Assembly (NCBI RefSeq): GCF_028009165.1
Contig: NC_079241.1
Span: 6,262,001 to 6,326,000 of the forward strand
DNA from: Akanthomyces muscarius
Taxonomy: Eukaryota; Ascomycota; Sordariomycetes; Hypocreales; Cordycipitaceae
Direction of reading: 5' to 3'
DNA length: 64,000 bases
In this document: positions 30,359 through 43,664 of the stretch, piece after piece
Layout: every line of letters starts with the position of its first letter
Position numbering within the stretch: the stretch's first letter is position 1
Notes under the pieces: model-generated
Databases searched by the model: none
What the model saw: only the letters and a program-made list of their open reading frames with translations
What the model was told of the DNA's origin: nothing
Program-made: the position numbers and the translations under genes

Positions 30359-32863
30359 GTACGACTGCGATGGCCCATTGGTAAGGAAAGGTGGGCGAGC
30401 TGACTCTTGATTGATGATGACGACGGGGTGTCTATGTGTACTCCTATGAATACTGTACAGGTGCTGTGGCGTTTCTGCCAGGTCCTCTGTGTTACTTGAA
30501 TAATTTACCTATAGCGAATAGACGAAGAATTGTTATGAAATTGGTCTTTGATGGGCTTTGCAGTGTGCAGTGAAGTGGTAGACGGCAAGTTGGAAATCAC
30601 ATGTAAGGTGGCGTCAGGCCACCGCCTTCAAGCAGGATCATCGACGGTCTAGCGAGAGAATGGCGTGGCGGCTCGCATTTGGACTTTTTATGTGTACATG
30701 TGCGAGAGCTGTGATGGGCTGATCTACAGGTTTACTAGGACATCAAACGTCTTATAACAGTCCCTTAAAGCCGAGTTCCTAGCAGGCAGCTCCAGAATTC
30801 TCGACTCGGCAATGCGCAGCCACAAGTCAGCACAGGATCGAGGCTATTGGGCGGGATGACGCAATGAGTGAGAGACCTCCCCGAGGTAATCAGGGATGTT
30901 GTGAGCTAGTTATGAGGGTCAATTTGGACAAGGGGATGGGAAGTTGGAGACGCGAGATTTCCCGAAGACGTGAGGGGAAGGGCGGCGCTGACCGTCCACG
31001 CAACCACGTTCAGTGATGCAACACGTTTCGACGTATGCTGGCAAACTGGGAGGAGATCTCAAGGGACGTGCGTGGCCACATGTCAGAAAGCCGCAGGGAT
31101 TGGCACCAAGCGAGGCACCGGTAGATGGGGACATGCAGATGTGCAGCAGCGCAGGGGACCATTTTGGGGTTTGGTTGAGTGCTCTTTTGCGCCGGTAGAG
31201 ATTTGCACGTGGCTATAGAAGAGACGAGTAGCCAGACGAGGAGAGACGGAAAGACGAGCAGGAGCCGATTCCTGGGGTACGAAGGCTGTGCTGCTGCGGT
31301 CAGACGGTGGTAGCTGGCGGGAGCCGGGCGGCGGTGCAGTATTAGTACTGTCTTACTACGGATACGCACGTAGATGAGATTTAGATTGCGGAGAGGTGTG
31401 GTAAGCCGATGGAGATGGGTTCCGGCATCCAGAGTTGCGCTGGTGGACGGTAAAGAGATGACAACGGGATTGGGACGAGCGCAGACGACGATGAAGTTGG
31501 CTGTTGCGATACTACTGTCGTCTCTGGTTGCCAATAGACGGGTAGCAAAATAAGCATATAGCCGTTGTTGTTTTAGATTTTAAGCTGCGGTTGGGGAAGG
31601 GCGGGACGGAGGGATCTGGCCGGCACAGCATTTGGTGAGGCTAGAGGGCTGGTAGAGAGAGGTTCGCATATTGCATGCTGCATATGAGGCTGGGTGTCTG
31701 TCTCATCCGTAGCGTCCGGTTCTGCCCGTTGGGGAGGGCGGGGGAGCCATCACAAGGGAAATGGGCTGTTTTGGGGGTCCATCTCACATGTTTTGGTGGT
31801 GGTGACGCTTGGTGGGTTATGCCTCCGAGTAATCTAAATCTGTAGGAGATGCATAATCAGAACTCGCTCGAAAGAGCAACGTCATGTCAAAAAAATCAGT
31901 CCATGGGCGAGGGCTGGTCGATTGAACAATTAATAATGAAAATTGACTTTTTTCCAACCGCAAAACATGTTTAAATTTTCACACAGACTCCCCCGCTCCG
32001 TCTCGTTCGGCCCGCGGGGAAGCATAGATACGCAGGCAGTACCAGTAGAGAGTGTACTGGTAGAGTAGATGCCTGGCTGTGGTTGGCCAGAGATAAGAGT
32101 CGCAGGCCGGTTCCGACACTCGGAGGGGACTCCCGCATCAGCCGATGCTACTCCAAGGCTTGGACCAGACAAATTCACGACGACAAGGCCAAAAGAGAGC
32201 GCGTCCGCCCCGGTTATAGCGCCAGAGTCCACTAAACTAGTTTACTAATGGCGTGCTTTCCAGCGTCCTTTCCCCACCAATTTGCAGCCGTGGCTGCAGC
32301 CTGAAGCTCCGGTTCCTGGGCAAAGGCCTGAAATATTTTTTGCGCGTCCTTCGGTTCTCGTTTGCGTTCGGCACCGATGCTGCCACCAACTTACTGGTAC
32401 ACCGCGCGGGCTTCTTTGACTAGGTAGTTAGTTAGTGGCTGCCTGACAGCTTTGCATGCTACATCACCAGTCTCCGTTCCCCGTACCTGCCTGCACCCGA
32501 GTACCAGTAGCCCCGAATACGCTCGCTCTCCCCCGACAAAACCCCCAGCATATATTATTCATCCCGCATACCCTTCTTCCCTCTTCCCCTCCCGCACCCT
32601 CCGACCGTTCAGCTTTTTTCATTCTTCATCCTTTCTAGCATCCATTTCCCGCCGCATTCAAACGCATTTCCGACAACAACGTCTCTCCCAAGCCTTCCTC
32701 GTCACGAATCCACCCGCACGTAGCCGCAATCAGACGACCCACTCGGCGCGCCCACGACTTTCTTCGTCTCTCCGTTTTCTACCTCTCTTCGCGCTTCCAG
32801 CCTCACCAATTCACCTCGAACAATCAGCTCAACTCCTCAATATACCCCTCAATCACCGTCGAC
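30359..32863. other. 2.5 kb intergenic region between APP1-like and KGD4 genes
   Basis: No supported gene. A 174-codon open frame on the minus strand (31010-31534) and a 100-codon one (31930-32232) have no recognisable motifs or splice structure. The final 400 bases (32450-32863) are strongly C/T-rich, as expected for the KGD4 leader. Confidence 0.5.
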
Positions 32864-33364
32864 ATGTTCACCACTCGCGCTCTCCGCCAGGCCGCTGCTC
32901 ACGCCGAGCGCCAGCCCATGATCAAGTTCATTGGTCCTCGCTCCATTCCTTGTATGTCTTGCTCTGCGCCCTCCACTCCCAACTTTCCTCTCAAGCAGCT
33001 CGCTAACCTTGGCATCTCTCCTGCCTCAACAGCCTCCGTCGACCACAGCCCCAAGCCTCACCCTGCCTCGCCCTCTGGCAAGCTCCCCGAGAGCTTCGCC
33101 GCCGCCGCCGACGGCTCCTCCTCCCGCCACGCCAGCTTCAGCTCCTACCGCGACCACGCCCAGCAGCACGGCCCGCTGCAAAAGACGATTCGCTCCGGCG
33201 ACGCCGGCATCGGCGGCATGTCCGGCTCTACCCTCGGCTCCGTCGACGCCCCCAGCGGCGTCTTCTTTGACATTTCCGAGCTCCCCGCCCGCTTCCGCCG
33301 CCAGCCCATCAACCTCGCCGAGATTGAGGCCGTCGAGTCCGGTGGCGCCGCCCTCCTGGGCTAA
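32864..33364 (+). CDS. KGD4: KGD4/YMR31 mitochondrial protein (2-oxoglutarate dehydrogenase subunit, formerly a 37S ribosomal protein)
   Basis: Small mitochondrial matrix protein that tethers the E3 subunit to the 2-oxoglutarate dehydrogenase complex; it is often still annotated as mitochondrial ribosomal protein YMR-31/MRPS36. Two exons, 32864-32951 and 33033-33364, with an 81-nt intron (GTATGT...ACAG), give 139 residues. The N-terminus MFTTRALRQAAAHAERQP followed by IKFIGPRSIP is the conserved family start and also acts as an amphipathic targeting region. VDHSPKPHPASPSGKLPESF follows after the intron. The C-terminal part has FDISELPARFRRQPINLAEI, the family's second conserved block. The central Ala/Ser/Gly-rich stretch is variable. 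Confidence 0.93.
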   Translation: MFTTRALRQAAAHAERQPMIKFIGPRSIPCMSCSAPSTPNFPLKQLANLGISPASTASVDHSPKPHPASPSGKLPESFAAAADGSSSRHASFSSYRDHAQQHGPLQKTIRSGDAGIGGMSGSTLGSVDAPSGVFFDISELPARFRRQPINLAEIEAVESGGAALLG

Positions 33365-36300
33365 ATAAAACACTCGCGCCCGCTCGCTTCGTTTCTCCCA
33401 CCGCCGGAGAGGAGTGAGCTTGGCCAAGAGGGCGAATCGACATGTGCTCATGAGCCGTAGACACAAAACGGAGTTGAATCGCTCGTCATCTCCATTTCCC
33501 CTCAACAACGGGCCAAAACTACCCAACCACCCCCCTAAATCAACCTCTCCCCCATTCACCATCTGCCGACTAGCCAGCATCAACCAGTTCTGGCCAATTG
33601 ATCGGCACGAATTGCCCGCCCGGGCACCTACTCCCGTACGATGACAACCTGTCCTTCGAATCAAGCGTCTACACAAAAGTTTTTGGCTTGGAGTGCCGCT
33701 GTGGGCTTTGTCAATATGTAATGCAGAACGCCAACGGAAAGAGGCCTTCTCGACATTGCGGACAAGTCGCGCGCAGTCCCTTTCCTTCAGCATGTCCGAT
33801 GAGCGTGCCATGCTCACCTTCTTTCCCACACAACCACCCTTCCCTCTCTACACTGTCGCGGTAGCCGAGTCCTCCGAGTGCGCCGTCTTCCTCCTACGAG
33901 GCCAGCGCGCGCCGGGTGAGGTGTCTATGATGGCCAATGGCCTTGCGCCAGTCTATTCTCGGCCGCTGCAGAAGTCGCTGTAGCTTACTCGAGAGTGTCT
34001 ATACGGTCATTTCCTCTTTGCTGTCCTGTCTGGGGCCTGTCTGCTGACAGCAACGCGCACCTACGGCATAGCACCATTTTTTCTGAGCTTCCCTCAATGT
34101 CTTTGGTCACTACTCTCTTGGTTACCGTATTGATTCATTATTCATACGCGTTTTGCTACCACAGGTTGTTTTGTTGATCCGGTGGAATCAAAATGTAGAG
34201 AACAGCACCTGTCTGTAAAAGCGGTGAAGGATTGTGGAAGTGCAATATCAACAAAAAAAAGTAAAACATATGAGACATGTCCACCTCAACAATCCTATGT
34301 GACTTCTGTGCTTGTGTAACTGGCGTGGCTAAAATCGCAGGGGTGTGGCAGTAGCCAACAATTGAACACTGTGAATGCTCAGCAAGACACAAGCCTCTGT
34401 GTATATTCCCGGCATGGCCGACGCAACACAGCAGCTCGCCAATGGCCGCGATGGCACGACAGCACATCACTGGCCCCGGTGGGAAGCACAAGTGTGCGTG
34501 GCGCATTGCAGATCTGCCGTCATGGCATCGCGACATCCGACGTGCGGCACTCGCAGCCGCCCGGTCGCAAGGTACTTTTGTTGTGTTGTCTGGCTGCACC
34601 CCGCGCGCAGCATCGAGCCATGACCGCAGCCGCAGGACAAGAACATAGGGTCACACTTCTCCCCTGGGCTTGGTACTGGCAACAGCGCGAGGGAGTTGTA
34701 GTTGTACATTGTGCTCGAGCGCGGCCGGGTGGCCTTTATGGGCGCGCGCCTGGCCACAAAGGCCGCCATGGCTCTCGGCGTCTCTCGAATCGTGACGTCC
34801 TGGCGACGCGTTTGCTCGGCTCACTTACCCATCAAATGGCGTGGTGAGAGAGAACACAACGCTGGAAGCTATTAGTTATCATGGAGCAAAGGTCAAGGAC
34901 GGAAAATATAGTTGTTATGGAACGAACGGCATGAGAGGAAAATGGAGATGATCAGCAAGATTGAGAAATTTTGCAAGAATAAAAAGGACAAGAGAGGATT
35001 AAAAGAATCAAAAGAAAGAAATGATAACATAAATAACATGATCTTCTACTTCTCCTCGGGCAGCACTTGCCCGTGTACCCTCTGCGCCGAGGACGGTTGA
35101 AGTTGCGTGACAAGAACTCGGCTTTTCCTCGCACTGATGCGGACAAACGTCTCGTCTGCGATGCATTGCAGTATAGTACATCGACTTGTGTTTCCTTGCC
35201 AGGATGGTCAGGTACGCAACAGATGTCTGCCCTTTGATCTCGGACGCAGTCTGCTTTCCACGCCTCTCCAGCTCGCCATTCGCTTCGACTGTGCATCGCT
35301 TCGACGTTCCTCACTGCGTATACAGCGTCGTTTGCGCAGCTGCAAATCACAAAGTAGCGTTAGGGGCAGTTCCCATTAGACTACTCCTTGCTGCCGCAGT
35401 ATCGGGCAAACAGATGGCAGTATTGCGTCTTGGTCGTCCTTCCTCCCAACAGGGGGGAATGTCCAACTACCTGTCAACTCATTCGTGTCGGGAACCTGGC
35501 CCAACATCCAGCCTGTTCCTAGAGATGGGGTCAGTAGAATCGCTTTCGCAGTAGCAGTCCAAGCGCTCGAAACAGCTCTCATGCAACCCTCGACTGCTTC
35601 CCATCTGCCGACATCCGCAACCCCTGCCTCTGCCTCTATTGTTCGCCCGGTTCTGACTCGTAACGCACTTCGTCTCCTCCGTGAAAAAGGGATCAAGTGG
35701 GCAAAGAGAGCCCATGATCCTTGAAACATTCATCGCATCGACTCCATATCTGGAAAGCAACTATTCGACGCCATCAGCTCCCAGCCTCTCCCATTGGATC
35801 ATGCCACACCTTGCAACCATCCAACCACATGCCCCCAGCCATCAGACGAGGAACAGATAGGATATCCACAGCTTCCATGCGCCTTCCATGACCATCTCAA
35901 CAGAACTTCTAATCATAATGCGGGGTAAGTTTGGATTACGGCAGTACTAGTACCAAAAATATCTCACACTACGGAGACAAAACCGCCTCGTTCCCAGCAT
36001 GAGCCCTTTCAGCTGGTCGGAGACACGACTCAGGACCTGGCACAACGTGGCGCTTTCGTATACTTTCTTACCAGTACGCCCTCTCGCCAATATCTTGGTA
36101 TTCCCCGTCTTGTGCCAACTCTGCAGGGCGGAATCTCCTTCCGCGCGCGCTGTGCTGCCACCAAAATAAACCCGATCCTGACCGTTCATGCCGGAGGCGC
36201 CGCCGCGGGCGTTGGCGTTGGGCGGGCTGCCACATGGCTGGATGACAGGAGACGACATCCTCAAAGTACAGAGAAAGCCACCTCTCCGCATGGCGATGAT

Positions 36301-39300
36301 CGGGATTTGTGCAGATTAATGAAAATGGCTCATTCTTTAGCTTCATCAGCATATTCAGTGCCTTCGCCCCTTCCGAAAGCCATGGCGAAAGATTTAGCCC
36401 GCTTCCAGCCGCGTTCATGCCCCCTTGTGCTTCTTATCCATCGCTTCCAGTGTAGATTTGAAATCATAGCATCCCTGTCGCGGGGACAGAGACAAAGGGT
36501 GTGTATCTAGCCCAGCCAACTGGGGAAGAAACGCCTCGAAACTCTCATCGTGCAAACGCAATCAATTTCCCTCCGACGAAAGGGCGGGGGGGCAGCCAAT
36601 TATTCTGCACCTGCATTCTGTGTGGCGCAGGGGACGCAACATGAGGAAAGCCGTGCATTGTCTTCGTAATGTTTTCTTTTGGGCAAACCCATACCATGCA
36701 AGCATGCGCAACGAAATTGCGCGTCTTGTCTCTGCGAGAATGCAATGGCGCTGGTGCAGGAGGCCAATTAAAGTAAAAATTAAACAACTAGGCTACTGCG
36801 GCCGTAAAGGAGCAGTGTGCTGCCAGCCTGCATAGCAGTCGGCCGCTATGGGGAGGGGATGCAATTTGCCCGAAATACGAGAATACTCACGCAAGTCCTG
36901 CATAGTCGCAACAGATGATTCCGGACAGCGACGCATTTCTACAAGGCTCCGAAGCCACCGACACTTGGCAGAGCGCACCGACACTCAACACCTCCCCACG
37001 CATCCTGTGATGTGCAGCCGTGTGGGAGGGAGGAGACTTGGGATCCCATGCTCCCAATCATGAACCTGACTGCAGAAATGTCCCATTATGCCAGCCCAGA
37101 AGATGGGGAGTGGAGGGCTGCAGGGGCTGCAGCTCCTCGGCGGCGCAAGTGCCCGATGCAAAAGGCACTTGCCCGCCCCGTTGCACACGGCGGTCTTGTG
37201 CGTCCCGCTTGGCGGCAGTTATTTTCGAAAGCCATAATTCGTCCGTCTGCAGGCAGGCGGGTTGAAGAAAAGCCACCGCCACTCGCGGGCTTATGCATTG
37301 TGTGCAGTCCCAGTGGCGTCGTTTTGGAAGCCCATGCTGCCTGCAAGTCAGGCGTTCCAGAAGGCATGGCGTAAGAAAGGTGGCTGCCCTTCTAGAACAA
37401 ATCCGCTTTCTGGTTTACACTTTTCGTTCCGAGTCCACTACTCCGTAGTTCCGCCTGGGATAGCCTCACCTGAGTGTTATCTCGTAGTCTCGTGCGTATC
37501 GTTGGAGTTTGAAAGCGTCGTTGGCCAGATTCTGGGGAAATGCTCCAGTCTATTGAAACTGCAAACCTCACCGCTCCATACAGCAGGCCCGCAAGATCGT
37601 TGGTGGATACGGGGTAAGTGGATGTATTGCCTGGAGATGATGCGAAATGGCAATGCTTCAGGTCTTCTCCGTTTTTATACGCTGTGGGTTTTCCCCAGTC
37701 CTCTGGTGGGTTGTGCTGGGCCACTCCAGTCAATCATATTTCCCACGTAGTTTGTATTGTCAGCCTGAGCGGCATCGTCATCGAAGTTTTGGAGACGGAT
37801 TGTAGTCAGCGCAAGGCAGTCCAATATCAAGGGTCACGCACATAGCTGTTTGCAGAAGTTCCGCGTTGGCCTTTTGCGCCAGCTATTAGCGCCAGTTCAT
37901 GGTTCCCAGTAGTGCTCCGGGGGTTCGAGTGGTGGCGCTGTGAGACACCCAGGAAGCGTCGGAAGTTTTCAAACCCAGATCCAAGGGCTTGTTTCTCGCT
38001 TCTTGGTGCCATTCCTCTCATCGGGGGCAGCCTTGTTAACCCCTCCTGAGGCCGCCCGGAAACACTGAGCTGTCTGGAGGATTAACTAGTTACTAGCTCT
38101 AGAAGTGGTTACTCACTGGCTCGCTTGCCTCACTCCCCAGCGCTGACCCGTTCCAGTCGCCACATGCTGAGCAGGGTTGCCATTATGGGGCCCAAAACGG
38201 CTGAGAAGAGTGCTGATCTGGCCGTTGTCAAGTGCATGCCAATGCAGCCCATGCTGTTGGTAATTAAGCATCTCAAGACAGTCTAGTCCCCGACGCCTCT
38301 TTTAACTTATTACGTACAATTTAATTGACAAGTCTTTCGTGTTATGTAGAGAAATCGAGCATTAACCACGTCTTCTTGCCAATCGTGGATGGTTTTGCTT
38401 CGGTTTTTGCCGCTATAACACCGTCATAATTATGCGCGACTAGATTTCATTGCGTTCGGGAGGGTTCCGTTGTCGTAGCGCATCTTTTCTGCTTCATGGT
38501 AATCCGCCGCGGTTTGAACCATGATATGCGCCTCAGCACCTGACCAACTGCAGGCTGTGAACCAGAACCTAGTGCCGCTGAAGCCCCATCGTATCATCAC
38601 GGACCAACGCCTCTGGGCATTTCCACTGGCAACTGGTTCGAATAGATAACCGCGCGACCCAGTTTCATATCATCAATTCGCTGGCCATAGCGTCTTGTTG
38701 GTATCTTTGCCCACTCCTGCGCAGACCAAGTGGGCACATCCCATCACTGCATTGGCATTATGAAATGCTCGCCAGAACAATATCCACGATATTATGGCGG
38801 GTCTTTTGTCCCCTTCCGAAGGCAGGGAAGACTGCGTCTGCCTCATGCCAGTGGCCACTTGGCTGGGCCCAAGTCTTGGCCTCTGGAGAACCCGGCGCTG
38901 TTTCCTATTCAAGTCCGTCCTGTCTGTAGCCTTGGCTGATAAGCGGCCAAGCCTGTCCGACTCCGCAGTAAAATGAAAATTCGTACGGGCCGTGGTGATA
39001 AGAAAACGAGGGCTTGCGACCCGAGGCAGTCCATACTATCGCCGAGATCACATCTCGCAGCACCTCGTGGTGGCTTGCTGCTTTTTGGAGCATTCGGAGA
39101 AAAGCGATGGGCTATCCGTCTGGTGCCCGTCGCTTTCTGTCTGGGCTGGCCAGTCAACACGTTGTCTGCAAGCCTCGTAGCCGTGGCTGCCGGTTTAGGG
39201 TCTGGTGTGGCTGCCAAGTCGCCTAGCAGTTACGCTTATTAGGAACAAGGTTTGGCCTTGGGACAGCGCGTCTGGCAGGCGGCCTGCTGGGTACACTTTC

Positions 39301-40506
39301 CACTGAAATACAGTTGCAATGTTTTGGTTCCGTAGTTAATAGACTCCGCAAATTGCACCACTTGACGACTGGCAGCCTGGCTCTCAATTGGCTGGCCGTA
39401 ACGCGGCGGTTTACCGGCATGTGAGAAAGTGCCCAAAATGTGGCGCTGATAGAGCGCGTCGAAGGATTTAGGCTTGCAGCTCTCACCACAAAGAGGAAGG
39501 TGGCGAACTTGCAGAAGGCGGTTGGAAGGCACGAAGGCTGCATAGAATGCTGTCGGGGGCTGCGCCTCACCACCCTAACGAAAACCTAATCAGACGACTA
39601 TCTCGCCCAACTCCAGTGCCCGTCGCTGATCTGCACAGAAGTCGCAGCAGCCGCGGATGGTCCCTTGGTTGATGACTTCGGGGACAGAGCACTGAAAGTT
39701 TGATGCAGAACAGCAGGAGCATTTCAGCCGCGATGATTTGTCTACTGAGGCAGCACATGCAACTGCCAGGCCGCTCCATCATTTCGCAGCTCAGTGGGGA
39801 GAGATGCGGGGTCCAGAAGGCGGGTGATGATAGAACCACGTCGTGTTGGGGCTGTCCCAAATGAGGCGTCAGCAGCGCGCGCTATCGAGAACTTAGAAGG
39901 CCAGCCCTCTGTCGCCTCCCTTTCTATTTCGTTGGAAGTTGTACGTCCCCGGCAACGCCGTTCCCCGCAATGTGCGAATTGCCCTACAGAAATGGGCACT
40001 GGCGAGCTGTCGTTGGCAGCAAAGTCGCGATGCGACAGTTTTGGAGGCAGACTTACGCAGAAAGCTGGTAATAACCGAGTCGCTAGCGTGCGACGAGGTG
40101 ATACTGTCCAGCCGTAAAAAGCAAGGTATCGCTACACCACCATCCAGCTGACCGGTACAAAGCACCATATTGCGGGAGGCCCCCGGGTCAGGTAGCGAGC
40201 TCAGCTACGGATACTGAGAATAGGACTCCGGGGGCGTATAGTGAAATGGCGTTTTCTGCTGACGCGCCCCTTCAAGTCGCGATTCCATTTTGGGGTCTGT
40301 CGTCCGGACTGGCGTAATCTGTGCGCCGGGGGGTCGGTTCCAGCCCATAAATGATGGCCTCAGCGGAGGCGCCAGTCAGTTCAGGTGTCCAGCCAGGCGA
40401 ACATATTGCTGGCGCATTGTGCACCAGCAAAGACCTGGTGCTCTTGAACGGGCGCAGTCTGAAATGTTTGAGTTGCGCCGGCGGCAGGGGAGAATGGACA
40501 AAAATC

Positions 40507-40537
<31 letters not shown>

Positions 40538-41706
40538 CGGCGACAGCGACTACCGACCACGTCTCGCTTTCCCTAGGGCGCCAAAACTTAGCTCTCAGCA
40601 GTTGCTGGCGAGGCTGCTTCCCAGTCCAATGGTATCTTTGACTAGCAGCAGCTAGGCGGGAAACGGGGGCGGGGTTCACTGCCTCGTGGATCAACTTTAG
40701 CTCCCCTTGCCAGGCCCCTAACCTTTCTGTGGTGCCAAGATCTGTAGTGCCCAGATGCTAAATCTAGCGACTCGTGGCTCCCACAGCTCAGTCCGGGGCA
40801 AGCCCTCTGCTGAATGCAATAGCCAGCCGTGCCAGCTTCGCTGTTCGCTTGGTCGCCATCCTCTCATAGAAATCTCAGGCTTGTTGCTGAGAAGAATTGG
40901 TGGCATGACTTCGTTTTTAGCTGAATCGGCGAGGCCGTTCTTATCTCTGCATTGTTGGCCAGAGGATCCAGTGCATCAACCAAGAGTACTGATACGGGTG
41001 GCCCCATCGTTCTGGGCTATCGCGACGGCGCGCTCGGCCTTCTGGAAGGGTTCTTTTATCGCTCAAAGCTGCAAAAGGCTCCCCAAGTTGACTGCTCCGT
41101 GTGCAGTGCCCAGTGCTCTTCTTCCAACGCAAATGATAAAGTATGAGGACGCATAAACGGCTTGTGAGCCCACACCACCCACATTGTTGCGAGAGTCAGG
41201 ACTGTGATGGACCGCACCAGCCAACTTCGATTTTGCCCCAAAATGTCACCACCGGCCGCCTCCAAATTCGACCCGCACCCCCCTCATGGCACACCCCATT
41301 CCCCCATCCAAAGTCCCCTGCCGAGTCAATATGGTTCTGATTGTCTGGCCTCTTGGCTTTCAACGCCACCGTTTCCAGGTGCCCCAGGTGCCCCCAGTCT
41401 CGAACTCGTTAGCCCACGAGCCGACTCGGGAGCAGTATGACAGAACTCTGGACGGGAAGTCCATGTAGCTTCCTTGCATACATGCATTCATTGTAGCGTT
41501 GTCCGACCCTCCCAGCCAAGCTTCCAGCTTCCCGTGCGGCACCTCCGTTTAAGAGGCGTCTTCCCCCCCCCAACTTCCGCATCGGTTTTTCCTTCCAGAC
41601 TCTCCTTATTCTTCCTCGCTTCCATTGCTTCCTCTCTCCTCCGTCACCTCCTTCGTCTCTCCCATCTGTTGCTCTTCAGTTGCCAGAAAGCACAGAGCTA
41701 CCCATC
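33365..41706. other. Gene-poor stretch of 8.3 kb
   Basis: Between KGD4 and the amino-acid permease I find no gene I can support. Many ORFs of 60-160 codons exist on both strands, with no conserved motifs, no consistent splice joins and no long frame. Base composition is ordinary, not strongly A/T-rich, so it does not look like classic RIP-inactivated repeats. No B-box-like tRNA or 5S rRNA sequence was seen. The last few hundred bases are the C/T-rich permease leader. The stretch may hold untranslated transcripts, long regulatory sequence or decayed genes. Confidence 0.5.
40507..40550. repeat. (ACAGCG)n / (ACGGCG)n hexanucleotide microsatellite
   Basis: About seven tandem six-base units, mostly ACAGCG with two ACGGCG variants. 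In one frame the array would encode alternating Asp-Ser/Asp-Gly, but the surrounding frame has no other protein-like feature. Confidence 0.85.
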
Positions 41707-43664
41707 ATGTCTGGTAAAGACGGCGTTGTCGCCTCCGAAAAGGGCGATTTCGTCCCCGAGTATGAAGGCACTTCCCAAGTCCTTCCCAAGGAAGCCGGCT
41801 CTGCTTATTCCGAGGAGAGCTTCCTCACTCGCAACGGCCTCACTCTGGACTCTTTCAAGCCGAAGCACTATGGCGAGGGAATTGTCGAGCTGGACAGACC
41901 GCTGAAGGGGCGCCATTTGCACATGATTGCCATCGGTGGTTCCATCGGTGCTGGTTTCTTCGTCGGTTCCGGCGGTGCTCTGTACAAGGGCGTAAGTAAC
42001 TTCGGTGCGCTGCGGCTGTATCAACCCGTGCGGCTTCGCAATGGGTGTGCGCTGCATGTTCCCGTTCAACCCTCCAATTGTGAACCAAAAGCGCTGACGT
42101 GCATCCGACTACCAGGGTCCCGGTAGCGTTCTCATCGATTTCTTGATTATTGGTGTTATGATGTTCAACGTCGGTATGTTTTCACTCGTTGCACCGAGCT
42201 AGTACTTGTGCCAGGGCTGCCTTGGACTCCGCGACGCTCCATTTTGTCGCTTAGATCAATCGCTAACCACACTTCTCGGTAGTCTATGCTCTTGGTGAGC
42301 TCGCCGTCATGTACCCTGTCTCTGGTGGTTTCTATACCTATTCGACTCGCTTCATCGATCCTTCCTGGGGCTTCGCAATGGGCTGGAATTACGTCTTCCA
42401 GTGGGCTGTTGTATTACCTCTCGAATTAACAGTTTGCGGTATCACCATACAGTATTGGGATGAGAATACATCGCTTGCTGTTTGGATTGTCGTCTTCTTG
42501 GCCCTGATCATCATCATCAACGTCTTTGGCGCAATCGGTTATGCTGAAGAAGAGTTCTGGGCCTCTGCATTCAAGCTCGCAGCCACGGTCATCTTCATGA
42601 TCATTGCCCTTGTTCTGGTTCTCGGCGGTGGCCCCAAGGACGGCGCCTACAGCACGTACCAGGGAGCCAAGCTTTGGTACAACCCCGGTGCTTTCAAGAA
42701 CGGCTTCAAGGGTTTCTGCTCCGTCTTTGTCACCGCTGCCTTTGCCTTCTCCGGTACTGAGTTGGTCGGCCTGGCCGCCGCGGAATCTAAGAACCCCGTT
42801 CGCGCTCTTCCCGGTGCTATCAAGCAGGTCTTCTGGCGTATCACCCTCTTTTATATCCTCGGTCTTTTCTTTGTCGGCCTTTTGATCAACTCTGAAGACA
42901 AGGCGCTGCTGTCCAACTCCGCCTACGCCGATGCCAAAGCTTCGCCGTTCGTTCTTGTTGGAAAGTATGCCGGCCTCAAAGGATTCGATCACTTTATGAA
43001 CGTCGTCATTCTCGTTTCCGTTCTCTCCATTGGTGTTTCTGGCGTTTATGGTGGTTCACGCACCCTGACTGCCCTTGCCCAGCAGGGATACGCCCCTAAG
43101 ATCTTCAGCTACATTGACAGATCTGGCCGTCCTCTTTTCTCGGTTCTTATCATCATTGCCTTTGGCTTCCTCGCCTTCGTCAGCTTGGCCACCTCGGGTG
43201 CCGTTGTTTTCGACTGGTTGCTGGCTCTCTCTGGCCTCGCCGCTCTGTTCACCTGGGGCTCGATTTGCCTGGCTCACATTCGATTCCGCTCTGCTTGGAA
43301 GTACCACGGCCACACTCTTGATGAGATCCCTTTCAAGGCCGCTGGTGGTGTCGCCGGTTCCTGGCTGGGTCTCTTCTTGATTTTTATCGTCCTCATTGCC
43401 CAGTTCTATACTGCCGTCGCGGCACCCATCGGCGAATCTGGTCTCGGCACTGTTGAAGGCTTTTTCAAGTCGTACCTTGCACTTCCTGTTGTGCTCTTCT
43501 TCTGGGCTTGTGGTTTCTTGTGGAAGCGTACAGGATGGCTCACCCTCGCCAAGATGGATGTCGACACTGGCCGCCGTGAGCTGGACTGGGAGGAGATCAA
43601 CGCCTATCGGGCAAAGATTGCTGGCTACCCCGCTTGGCGCCGTCTTCTTCACCACACCTTCTAA
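41707..43664 (+). CDS. Amino-acid permease (yeast GAP1/AAP family, APC superfamily)
   Basis: Proton-coupled plasma-membrane importer of amino acids with 12 predicted spans. Three exons, 41707-41991, 42116-42173 and 42283-43664, give 574 residues. The acidic cytosolic N-terminus contains several lysines and ends with DRPLKGRHLHMIAIGG. Helix 1 carries the substrate-binding signature GGSIGAGFFVGSGGAL. Further family blocks: GELAVMYPVSGGFYTYSTRF, PSWGFAMGWNYVFQW, FAFSGTELVGLAAAES, VYGGSRTLTALAQQGYAPK and the C-terminal LDWEEINAYRAKIAGYPAW region. It resembles the general amino-acid permease inda1-like group of filamentous fungi (recollection). The in-frame TTG upstream is not a start; ATG 41707 follows a C/T-rich leader. 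Confidence 0.94.

Noticed and set aside
31010..31534. 174-codon minus-strand frame between APP1 and KGD4
   Set aside because: Composition and lack of motifs look non-coding, and it overlaps antisense to nothing known. Recorded only as intergenic.
38600..38660. GGTTCGAAT string resembling a tRNA B-box
   Set aside because: The flanking bases cannot form a T-stem, and no A-box or acceptor stem is present upstream.
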